Assembly (NCBI GenBank): GCA_043720875.1
Contig: JAYSRU010000107.1
Location: 1-14,743, forward strand
Length of the DNA: 14,743 nucleotides
Reading direction: 5' to 3'
Source of the DNA: JAYSRU01 sp043720875
GTDB lineage: Bacteria > Bacteroidota > Bacteroidia > Flavobacteriales_D > Crocinitomicaceae
The position numbers were made by a program, and so were the translations under genes. The notes below the pieces were generated by a model, which saw only the letters and a program-made list of their open reading frames with translations, searched no databases and was not told the origin of the DNA. Positions 7,295-14,141 of the stretch are shown one piece after another. The stretch's first letter is position 1, and each line of letters begins with the position of its first letter.

Positions 7295-8695
7295 TTACTC
7301 AATCACTATTTTTTTCTGTTTTTGAGATTTTCCGTTACTGACAGTAATGAGGTATACACCTTTTGAAACACCTGTCAAATCTAAGGATGAACTAGTAGTT
7401 TGGTCTTCCATAGTTAAGGTTTTTTGTGTTCTACCGGTTAAGTCTGAAAGTGTTATGTCCACGGTGTTCGCAGCATATTCTAAAGTTATGGTACAATTGG
7501 AACTTACTGGGTTCGGATAAGCTTGAAAATCTAATGCATGTACTTCATTTGGCAGGTCGGCAGAGTTGTATTTCATTAATCGGATAATAGGAATGTCTAA
7601 TTTGTTTTGCATGTCAGCGCCTTGTGTATTAAAATTATACGCCACGTAATATCCATTAGGAGCAGTGTTATTGACTACATCAACGAAAAACAAACCACTT
7701 GTGTTAGCAACTTCACCGTAATGCCCAAAGAACTGTGTACTTAAGGCCGTATAAAAATCCAATCCCAAACCATAACCGTTGGCAGCGGCATCTATGAGTT
7801 TCATTTTGTTCAATTGAGTTGTATTAATGATGGCTCCATTAAGCAAAGAATCGTAATAAATCATTAAATCTTCTGTTGTAGAAACAACATCGGCCCAACC
7901 GGTGTAAACTGAAGGATTTATTATCGTTAAATCTGTCCAAGTTCCTAAATTCCAATAGCATCCCATATGAGGATTTACAATCTGATTGGTCGTAGGGATT
8001 AGTGTGTTTGTTAAGTTTAAAGGGGTGATAATATTTTGGGTAATGTAATTTGAGCACGGTTGACCTGTAATGTTTTGAATTATCATGGCTAAAATTGAAT
8101 AATTGGTGTTGGAATAGGTCCAACCAGTGCCAGGTGCATATAATTCGCCTTGACCTGCACCACAGTTGATAGCATATTCTAAAGAATAGTTGCCCAATAA
8201 ATTACCTAGCACAGCGGCGTTACAGGCGTTGTTTGATCCAGAATTTGCAATACCGCTCGTATGATTCAGAAGGTGTCGAATTAAAACAATTCCCGAAGAT
8301 GCAATTGTGTCGGTAACTAGCGTAGAGCGCAAATGAATACTGATCGGATCTTCAATGGAAAGCAATCCGTCTTGTTCCATTTTCAAAATTGACGTTGCGA
8401 TCATATTTTTTGTAATACTACCCACTCTAAATTGATGCAATGGCACAGCAGTTGTTATCGGCTGACCAACGGTCATGCCTGAAATTGCTTTACCTGTAGC
8501 TCCGTACCACGACCATTGACCTGGAACAACAACACCTAAAACAGCTCCTGAATTAACGAAGTCACTTGGAAGAGCAGCGCTCAACAAGGATTGTAATGAA
8601 TCGGCAAAAAATGGCGGCGCCACTTGACTTTTTACAGGATTGTTAAATAAGCAAGAGCTTAAAAATAAGAGAGTTATAGTGTAGTTGTGACGCAT
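7295..8695 (-). CDS. Serine beta-lactamase-like hydrolase with T9SS sorting tail
   Basis: A 466-residue exported serine hydrolase of the beta-lactamase/class C/penicillin-binding family (Pfam Beta-lactamase type). A signal peptide covers about residues 1-24; a cysteine at 15 in FLSSC weakly resembles a lipobox. The catalytic triad motifs are S93-I-T-K96 (SxxK), Y194-S-N196 (YxN) and H325-Y-G327 in the place of KTG. HLLNHTSGIA (141-150) is a further family landmark. HxG in place of KTG is common in esterases and D-aminopeptidases of this family, so resistance to beta-lactams should not be assumed. Residues 388-466 form a T9SS sorting domain (FQAYPNPVSSN, then GVYLITVSNGK and KKIVIE). The product is therefore exported or attached to the cell surface. 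It is first in a two-gene unit with the EamA transporter. Confidence 0.92.
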   Translation of the reverse strand: MRHNYTITLLFLSSCLFNNPVKSQVAPPFFADSLQSLLSAALPSDFVNSGAVLGVVVPGQWSWYGATGKAISGMTVGQPITTAVPLHQFRVGSITKNMIATSILKMEQDGLLSIEDPISIHLRSTLVTDTIASSGIVLIRHLLNHTSGIANSGSNNACNAAVLGNLLGNYSLEYAINCGAGQGELYAPGTGWTYSNTNYSILAMIIQNITGQPCSNYITQNIITPLNLTNTLIPTTNQIVNPHMGCYWNLGTWTDLTIINPSVYTGWADVVSTTEDLMIYYDSLLNGAIINTTQLNKMKLIDAAANGYGLGLDFYTALSTQFFGHYGEVANTSGLFFVDVVNNTAPNGYYVAYNFNTQGADMQNKLDIPIIRLMKYNSADLPNEVHALDFQAYPNPVSSNCTITLEYAANTVDITLSDLTGRTQKTLTMEDQTTSSSLDLTGVSKGVYLITVSNGKSQKQKKIVIE

Positions 8696-8858
8696 GTTAG
8701 CATTAATTTAGATATTAAAAGTACATCAATTATTTGTTAAAGTCAACTTCTTAATATAGAAGTATTAAAAACATGAAATGGAAATATAGAAATGATAAAT
8801 ATCGTTTTTTTTTGAGCTTAAGGTCGATGTGCAGATGTAATACTTCACATTTGATGAT

Positions 8859-8866
8859 TACTTTTG
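8859..8866 (+). promoter_or_regulatory. Probable -7 box of the ABC transporter operon
   Basis: TACTTTTG fits TAnnTTTG exactly and precedes the GTG start at 8880 by 13 bases, so the transcript would begin near 8873 with almost no leader. A TTG at the -33 spacing is not apparent. Confidence 0.42.
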
Positions 8867-8879
8867 TATAAAAGATGAG

Positions 8880-9257
8880 GTGAAAGATTATTTTAAGTTA
8901 CAATATAAATTAACAATTCGAAAACTCAAAGAAGTTGGTGGACTAAATCCCTTTTTTAGTTTAATACTTTTAGTGTTTAGTTTTATTGGCTTATCTTTAT
9001 TCCTTTTTACAAAGACAAAATTTGCTCCATTTATTTATATTTTATTCTCACTATCTTTTACCTTTAAGCTTAACGAAATCAACAGAATTGATTTTCTAAA
9101 ACTATGTTTTAATGTAAAAACATTCAAAGCTATTAGAATAATAGAAAATCTTACAATTGCATTACCGTTTATCGTTTTTCTGATCGCTTTTCATGCGTTT
9201 GCATCAGCCGGAATACTTTTTATTTTGACACTTATGATAAGCTTTGTTCCAACTTAG
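8880..9257 (+). CDS. N-terminal part of a frameshifted ABC-2-type permease
   Basis: A 125-residue membrane protein piece starting at GTG 8880; no in-frame ATG is available after the TAA at 8838, and ATG 8875 leads to a stop after two codons. Hydrophobic segments lie around residues 23-44, 48-62 and 90-122. It stops at TAG 9255-9257, but the +1 frame continues without a gap as a second membrane ORF to 9801. I read both as one permease gene of about 305 codons broken by a single-base insertion, or as a sequence error. Removing one C at 9249-9250 joins ISFVQ to LSSKFDVV. The sequence resembles Bacteroidota permeases usually found next to an ABC ATPase; I recall this from protein pattern, not from a search. 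Confidence 0.7.
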   Translation: MKDYFKLQYKLTIRKLKEVGGLNPFFSLILLVFSFIGLSLFLFTKTKFAPFIYILFSLSFTFKLNEINRIDFLKLCFNVKTFKAIRIIENLTIALPFIVFLIAFHAFASAGILFILTLMISFVPT

Positions 9258-9801
9258 TTCAAAATTTGATGTTGTATTTCCAACGCCATTTCGAAAAAAA
9301 CCATTTGAATTTATTGTAGGTTTTAGACGGTCACTATTTTTATTTACGGCTGCGTATGGAATTATGTTCGCATCAATTTATGTCCATAACTTAAATCTAG
9401 GTATTTTTGCCCTGTGTTTAAATTATTTAATAATACTTGGCTTTTACATAAAACCTGAAAATGACTTTTTTGTATGGTCATTTTCAGATAACCCTTCGGT
9501 TTTTTTGTTTAAAAAAATTAAAACAGCCTTAAAATATTCATGCATGTTATGTTTTCCGATGGTATTGATATTAAGTGTTTTTTATTCAGAAAACATGGTG
9601 TTATTTACATTAATTTTTTTAGTTGGATGGGCATATCTTGTTGCAATTGTTTTAGCCAAATACGCTGCCTTTCCCGATGAAATGGATATCAAGGAAGGAA
9701 TGTTAATCGCAATTAGTATTTCAATTCCACCCCTGTTAGTAGGAGTGATTCCTTATTTTTATCTGAAAGCAAAAAAGCAACTTCAAAAATATTTGTCATG
9801 A
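9244..9801 (+). CDS. C-terminal part of the frameshifted ABC-2-type permease
   Basis: An open frame of up to 185 residues with no convincing start of its own: it could only begin at TTG 9244 or at a late ATG (about 9364). The segment FPTPFRKKPFEFIVGFRRS directly follows the frameshift and looks like an internal cytoplasmic loop, not an N-terminus. Hydrophobic segments then follow, with a charged turn KPENDFFVWSFSDNP and a basic C-terminus KAKKQLQKYL. An FPDEMDIKEGM loop precedes the last helices. The stop overlaps the ATG of the ATPase gene by four bases (ATGA at 9798), which is typical of a coupled permease-ATPase pair. Without the first part the protein would lack several helices, so it is probably non-functional if the frameshift is real. 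Confidence 0.72.
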   Translation: MFQLSSKFDVVFPTPFRKKPFEFIVGFRRSLFLFTAAYGIMFASIYVHNLNLGIFALCLNYLIILGFYIKPENDFFVWSFSDNPSVFLFKKIKTALKYSCMLCFPMVLILSVFYSENMVLFTLIFLVGWAYLVAIVLAKYAAFPDEMDIKEGMLIAISISIPPLLVGVIPYFYLKAKKQLQKYLS

Positions 9802-10478
9802 TAAAAATCACCAATTTGACGAAATATTACGGTACAAAACGTATATTATCAAATATAAATTCAAATTTTATTGAAGGTAAGGTATATGGTATTTTGGGGG
9901 AAAATGGTGCAGGTAAAACGACATTGTTTAGGTGTATTTCCGGGTTGGAGAAGTTTCAAGGGAGTATAGAATCTTCGAATAATACATTAAAAAATCATTT
10001 AGGGTTGTTGTTTACAGATCCTCCTATTTTTTCTAAAATAACTGGTGAGGAATATATTAATTTTCTATGTCAAGCAAGATGTGTTGAAATTGTTGACCTG
10101 AAGAGTAAAAATATATTTGATTTACCTTTGCATCAATATGCATCAACTTATTCCACTGGTATGAAAAAGAAGTTGGCAATTACAGCAATTCTTTTACAAC
10201 AAAATGAACATTTTATACTGGACGAACCGTTCAACGGGGTAGATATTCACAGTAATATAATCATTACTGAAATTATTCATAAACTTAAGTCTTTGAATAA
10301 AACAGTTCTCATTTCTTCCCATATCTTTTCAACTTTGAGTGACACGTGTGATGAAATAATTGTTATGAAAGATGGAGAATTTGTTCAGCACGTGGTAAAA
10401 GAAAACTTTCCTCAACTAGAGCTGGCCATGAAAGAAGTTAGTATTGGAAATAGAATAAGTAAATTGGGTTTAATGTAA
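9798..10478 (+). CDS. ABC transporter ATP-binding protein
   Basis: A 226-residue nucleotide-binding subunit with a complete motif set: Walker A GENGAGKTT (34-42), signature STGMK (119-123), Walker B HFILDEP (138-144) with catalytic E143, and H-loop histidine H175 in ISSHIFS. The Q-loop glutamine seems replaced by D74 in LFTDPPIF, as in several exporter ATPases of this subgroup. It is shorter than most such ATPases and lacks an accessory C-terminal domain. It starts within the end of the permease gene (ATGA overlap) and would power it. The ATPase remains intact although the permease frame is broken. Its last nine bases overlap the convergent small secreted gene on the other strand. Confidence 0.92.
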   Translation: MIKITNLTKYYGTKRILSNINSNFIEGKVYGILGENGAGKTTLFRCISGLEKFQGSIESSNNTLKNHLGLLFTDPPIFSKITGEEYINFLCQARCVEIVDLKSKNIFDLPLHQYASTYSTGMKKKLAITAILLQQNEHFILDEPFNGVDIHSNIIITEIIHKLKSLNKTVLISSHIFSTLSDTCDEIIVMKDGEFVQHVVKENFPQLELAMKEVSIGNRISKLGLM

Positions 10479-10898
10479 TTCAATTACCGCTATTTCAATG
10501 TCGGCATTGCCCTTACGATCTGCATTTTTGTATCGAATTACAAGGGTTTTGTCTCCTTGGTAAAAATTGAAACCTCCTTCACCTTTTTTAGATTTTCGGC
10601 AATGTTTGGTAACACTTTTCATTGCAGCATTATATAATTTATAGTTCACAGCATTCTCTTCAGTTAATTTAATAATATCACTGTCAATCTTGCACTTTTC
10701 ATAACCTGAACCACTACAAATTAGCGTGTCACATTGTTTAGAGTTATTAGAGAAGTGATAATAATTGTAACCTGTTTTACCAAAAGTTAAAAGCTTTTTG
10801 GTTCCACCATGTTTAGAAACATATATTTTGTTGTTTTGAGCAGATGAATTGAACGTAATACCTAAGCATAGTAACGTAAGGAGAATAATTTTTTGCAT
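10470..10898 (-). CDS. Small secreted protein with four cysteines, function unknown
   Basis: A 142-residue protein I do not recognise. Residues 1-20 (MQKIILLTLLCLGITFNSSA) form a Sec signal peptide, with cleavage before QNNKI. The mature part has four cysteines (C56, C61, C69, C100) and a CSGSGYEKC segment reminiscent of the C-x-G-x-G half-motif of DnaJ-type zinc centres, though a second motif is lacking. Basic HCRKSKKGEGG at 99-109 precedes beta strands ending DIEIAVIELH. It lies 28 bases downstream of the CNT transporter gene and may be the last gene of that unit. Its 3' end overlaps the stop of the ABC ATPase gene by nine bases. No terminator is seen. Confidence 0.72.
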   Translation of the reverse strand: MQKIILLTLLCLGITFNSSAQNNKIYVSKHGGTKKLLTFGKTGYNYYHFSNNSKQCDTLICSGSGYEKCKIDSDIIKLTEENAVNYKLYNAAMKSVTKHCRKSKKGEGGFNFYQGDKTLVIRYKNADRKGNADIEIAVIELH

Positions 10899-10926
10899 AG
10901 CTGTAGTTTTAGATGATAGTTTTAAT

Positions 10927-12405
10927 TTAAAACAACAAGCCAGCTAAACAAGCGGATAAATAACTCGCTAAAGTTCCAGCAAGTAACGCTTTCATTCCTA
11001 GTTTAGCCAGATCTGCGCGGCGTTCTGGAACCAATGATCCAATCCCTCCAATTTGCATTCCAACACTTGCAAAGTTGGCAAAACCACAGATGGCAGTAAC
11101 AACAATTACTCTTCCTTTTTCAGTAAAAGCATGAGCTCCTGGAGCAGTAAGATCAGAGAATGCAACAAACTCGTTGATGGTTAATTTTTTCCCAAGTAGG
11201 GTAGCGGCTTGTGCAACATCTTCTGAAGGTATTCCCATACACCAAGCCATCGGTCTGAAAATAAATCCAAAGATTGAATCTAATGTTAAGCCTGGGTTCA
11301 TTGCCCCCAAACACGCATTGATTAGCGCGATTAAGGCAACGAAACCAATAATCATAGCGATAACGTTCATGGAGATTTTAAATCCTTCTGCAGCTCCTTG
11401 AGAAATTGCATCCACTAAATTTGTGTAAGGACTTTTAACTTTCAACTGTACTTTGCCCATCGTAGTACTCACTTCTGTTTCGGGATAAATGATTTTAGCT
11501 ATAACCAATGCTCCAGGTGCCGCCATTAAACTTGCAGCAATCAGTGTTGGAGCAATGTCTAAACCTGCAGCTGCCCCCATGTTTGCATAAACGATCAAAA
11601 TTCCACCTGCAATACAAGCCATAGAACCTGCCATAGATGCTAGTAATTCGGATTTTGTCATGGTTGGCAAATAGGGACGAATCATAACTTGTGCTTCAAC
11701 TTGCCCAACAAACGCACTTGCAACATTGCTCAAAGCTTCTGCTCCAGAAACGCGCATCACAACATTCATAGCCCTAGATATAACCGAAACAACGCGTTGC
11801 ATCAATCCTAAATGATAAAAAATAGCGACGAGTATGCATACTAAAATTATGGTTGCTGTAATGTTGAACGCGAAAACGAATCCACTTCTGCTGTAGTTAC
11901 TTTGCATTTTTGGAACACCATCCACAAAATTGATTCCTATCGTACTACTAATAACCTGTTTTTTTGATTTAGCGTCTTGTTTATATTCACTTAAAACATA
12001 GCGGTAACTTTTCGTAGCTGTATTTTTTTCTTGAGTCATGAATGGCAGTTTACAGCTCGTGTCTGCAATCTGTTTTCCATAGTAAGTGTATAAAATTTTT
12101 CCGTCTATTATTGCACTATCTTTTTTAACAAGTCTTAAGTTGTAAACAGCATTGTCTGTAGCAATTCCACCATAAACGAAGCTTGCTCCTTGGCGCGAAA
12201 ATTCTTCAATTTTCTGCATTCCACCGCCTATTTTTTTAAAAATACCAGTAACGTAGGGAACTTTTAATACTAATAGTGCAATGACGAATTGAAGTGCTAA
12301 ACCGGAAATAACCAGACGCTTATTGATCTTTCTTTTTTTGTTCGAAAATAAAAATGCAATACCGAGAATTAATACGATACCGATAAGTCCTGTAAATCTT
12401 TCCAT
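10927..12405 (-). CDS. nupC: NupC-type concentrative nucleoside transporter (CNT family)
   Basis: A 492-residue inner-membrane symporter importing nucleosides with cations. Helices lie at about residues 5-20, 31-48, 176-199 and through the C-terminal core. The transport core keeps the family segments GQVEAQ (234-239), RPYLPTMTKSELLA (243-256), INEFVAFSD (410-418) and GFANFASVGMQIGG (441-454), with E412 and N444 as likely substrate or cation ligands. In characterised CNTs the first motif is usually GQTEAP, so T to V and P to Q are changes at or next to a binding site. An insert of about 90 residues (about 82-170), rich in charged residues and with one cysteine, follows the second helix pair; E. 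coli NupC is about 400 residues and lacks it. It sits 35 bases after the nuclease gene, in the same direction. Confidence 0.9.
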   Translation of the reverse strand: MERFTGLIGIVLILGIAFLFSNKKRKINKRLVISGLALQFVIALLVLKVPYVTGIFKKIGGGMQKIEEFSRQGASFVYGGIATDNAVYNLRLVKKDSAIIDGKILYTYYGKQIADTSCKLPFMTQEKNTATKSYRYVLSEYKQDAKSKKQVISSTIGINFVDGVPKMQSNYSRSGFVFAFNITATIILVCILVAIFYHLGLMQRVVSVISRAMNVVMRVSGAEALSNVASAFVGQVEAQVMIRPYLPTMTKSELLASMAGSMACIAGGILIVYANMGAAAGLDIAPTLIAASLMAAPGALVIAKIIYPETEVSTTMGKVQLKVKSPYTNLVDAISQGAAEGFKISMNVIAMIIGFVALIALINACLGAMNPGLTLDSIFGFIFRPMAWCMGIPSEDVAQAATLLGKKLTINEFVAFSDLTAPGAHAFTEKGRVIVVTAICGFANFASVGMQIGGIGSLVPERRADLAKLGMKALLAGTLASYLSACLAGLLF

Positions 12406-12440
12406 AAGTGTAGTATGTAACGGTGGTTGAGGTTAGCGTG

Positions 12441-13022
12441 CTAAGATTGTTTTCGGTTGTTCAATTCATCGCGCAATTTGGAAGCCAATTCATAATCTTC
12501 ATTTGCAATTGCTTCGCTCATTTTTTCTTCAATTTCTTCGTTAGTTAAATTGTTGTATCCAATCACTTCGGGTAAATCATCGTTGAAATTTAACTCTTCG
12601 TCCTCACTATTCTCGTCCATCAATATTCCGGCAGATCCAAGGATGTTTTCGAACGTTTGAATAGGCGCGTTGAAACGAATGGCCAAAGCGATTGCATCAG
12701 AAGTACGAGCGTCAATTTCAGAGATAACACCATCTTTTTTACAAATCAACTTTGCATAAAAAATTCCTTCAACCAGATTATAAATAACTACTTCATCAAT
12801 CGTAATTCCAAAAGCAACAGCAAAGTTTTTAAACAAATCGTGTGTTAACGGACGATGTGTAGGCATTTTCTCAAGTTCGATGGCAATGGCTTGTGCTTCA
12901 AATCCTCCAATAATAATGGGAAGTCTTCTATTTCCACCAGCTTCCGCAAGCACCAAAGCATATGCACCTGATTGCGTTTGACTGTAGGAAAGTCCAACTA
13001 TTTCTAATTTAACCTTATTCAT
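12441..13022 (-). CDS. Bifunctional nuclease (BFN/DUF151) with C-terminal UvrB/UvrC motif
   Basis: A 193-residue protein with a BFN domain (about 1-136; family reported in plants and bacteria to have RNase and DNase activity) and a short UVR helical motif (about 160-191). Landmarks are PIIIGGFEAQAIAIELE (35-51), RPLTHDL (57-63) and DARTSDAIALAIR (104-116), which are the most conserved BFN segments. After an acidic linker (138-150) the UVR motif reads EEIEEKMSEAIANEDYELAS, the type used by UvrB and UvrC to pair. A role in DNA repair or nucleic-acid turnover is inferred, not shown. It starts only about 30 bases after the terminator of etfA and is followed by nupC after 35 bases. Confidence 0.9.
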   Translation of the reverse strand: MNKVKLEIVGLSYSQTQSGAYALVLAEAGGNRRLPIIIGGFEAQAIAIELEKMPTHRPLTHDLFKNFAVAFGITIDEVVIYNLVEGIFYAKLICKKDGVISEIDARTSDAIALAIRFNAPIQTFENILGSAGILMDENSEDEELNFNDDLPEVIGYNNLTNEEIEEKMSEAIANEDYELASKLRDELNNRKQS

Positions 13023-13041
13023 GCTATTAATTCAACTAGTC

Positions 13042-13075
13042 GTTAAAAATAAAAAAGGGGTTATTAAACCCCTTT
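13042..13075 (-). terminator. Rho-independent terminator of the etfBA operon
   Basis: On the minus strand AAAGGGGTT pairs with AACCCCTTT in a 9-bp stem (13054-13062 with 13067-13075) around a four-base loop, followed by T6-A-T5 (13042-13053). It lies 89 bases past the etfA stop, so electron transfer flavoprotein transcripts end here. The nuclease gene starts about 20 bases beyond the T-tract, leaving little room for a separate promoter. Confidence 0.9.
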
Positions 13076-13164
13076 GGTTGCTAATTTTCTATAAAAATAG
13101 CTTTTTTCTTTGTGTTGACACGAATTGAACTCAAAAATGTTCAATCTTTTACAAATAGTGCTTC

Positions 13165-14112
13165 TTATTGTGCCGCTTTAAATTTCTTAACTGCCTCTGT
13201 GAATCTTGGTAATACTTCAAATGCATCACCAACAATACCATAATCTGCAGCGCCGAAGAATGGAGCCTCAATATCGGTATTAATTACCACAATAACTTTT
13301 GATCCATTCACTCCGGCCAAATGTTGAATTGCTCCAGATATACCAGCAGCTATGTATAAATTTGGGCGAATTGCAACTCCAGTTTGACCAACGTGCTCAT
13401 GGTGAGGTCTCCATCCAATATCAGCTACTGGGCGAGAACAAGCAGTCGCGGCACCCAATGCTTTAGCTAAATCTTCGACCATTCCCCAGTTTTCAGGACC
13501 TTTAAGTCCTCTTCCTGCTGAAACAACTAATTCTGCTTCCGGTAATGGAATTTCGCCTTCCGGTTTTTTTGTTGAAACTACAGTGATTAATGAAGAACCA
13601 GCGGTTCCGTCAAAATCAGATACTGTAGCTGAACCACCTTTTTCTTCTGGTTGAATTGAATTGGGTAACAACGAAATAATTTTTAGTGCACTAGAAACGG
13701 TAACATTTCCAAATGCCTTACCTGAAAAGACATTCACTTTACATGAAAATCCATTACTTGTGTTAGGCAATGCAATTGCACCTGCAATTAATCCTGCTTG
13801 AAGTTTAACAGATAATCTAGGCGCTACTGCTTTCCCAATTAAATCGTGCGAAAAAATTACTATATCTGCACCAGCTTTTTGAACGGCAGCAGCTACTAAC
13901 TTTGTAAGTTGTTGTGGATCATTTTCATTCATTGTGCGGTCAGCCCAAACAGCGCTTGCACCGAAAGAACCAAGTGTAGCAAGGACTTCTGTATTAGCAT
14001 TACCAGCGGTAACAACTATTACTTCACTTGCAATTTTAGAAGCGTAACTTACTGTTTCAAATGCAGCTTTTGCCAAATGGCCTTCGCTACTAACATATAC
14101 TATTGCTTTCAT
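13165..14112 (-). CDS. etfA: Electron transfer flavoprotein, alpha subunit
   Basis: Full-length at 315 residues. The alpha subunit holds the redox-active FAD and, with EtfB, carries electrons from acyl-CoA dehydrogenases towards ETF:quinone oxidoreductase. The C-terminal FAD domain is clear: VSAGRGLKGPENWG (197-210), ACSRPVADIGWRPHHEHVGQ (224-243), IAAGISGAIQHLAG (254-267) and VINTDIEAPFFGAADYGIVG (276-295). The N-terminal half (1-150) is the adenine-nucleotide alpha-hydrolase-like fold, with GADIVIFSHDLIGKAVAPRL (81-100). Start is ATG 14112. It lies 29 bases after the etfB stop and is co-transcribed with it; a strong terminator follows. This is an ordinary respiratory ETF; nothing suggests a bifurcating version, though that cannot be decided without etfB's N-terminus. 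Confidence 0.97.
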   Translation of the reverse strand: MKAIVYVSSEGHLAKAAFETVSYASKIASEVIVVTAGNANTEVLATLGSFGASAVWADRTMNENDPQQLTKLVAAAVQKAGADIVIFSHDLIGKAVAPRLSVKLQAGLIAGAIALPNTSNGFSCKVNVFSGKAFGNVTVSSALKIISLLPNSIQPEEKGGSATVSDFDGTAGSSLITVVSTKKPEGEIPLPEAELVVSAGRGLKGPENWGMVEDLAKALGAATACSRPVADIGWRPHHEHVGQTGVAIRPNLYIAAGISGAIQHLAGVNGSKVIVVINTDIEAPFFGAADYGIVGDAFEVLPRFTEAVKKFKAAQ

Positions 14113-14141
14113 ATCGTAGTGTTTTAAAATCTTTAGTTGAA

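Noticed and set aside
9249..9257. Programmed +1 frameshift signal
   Set aside because: ACT-TAG-T would need ACU to re-pair on CUU, a poor match to known signals such as CUU-UGA of prfB; a plain insertion of one C is simpler. Kept only as an alternative in the findings.
10919..10933. Short AT-rich palindrome at the end of nupC
   Set aside because: The 7-bp arms are all A/T except the outer pair and no T-run follows; it is expected by chance in such DNA.
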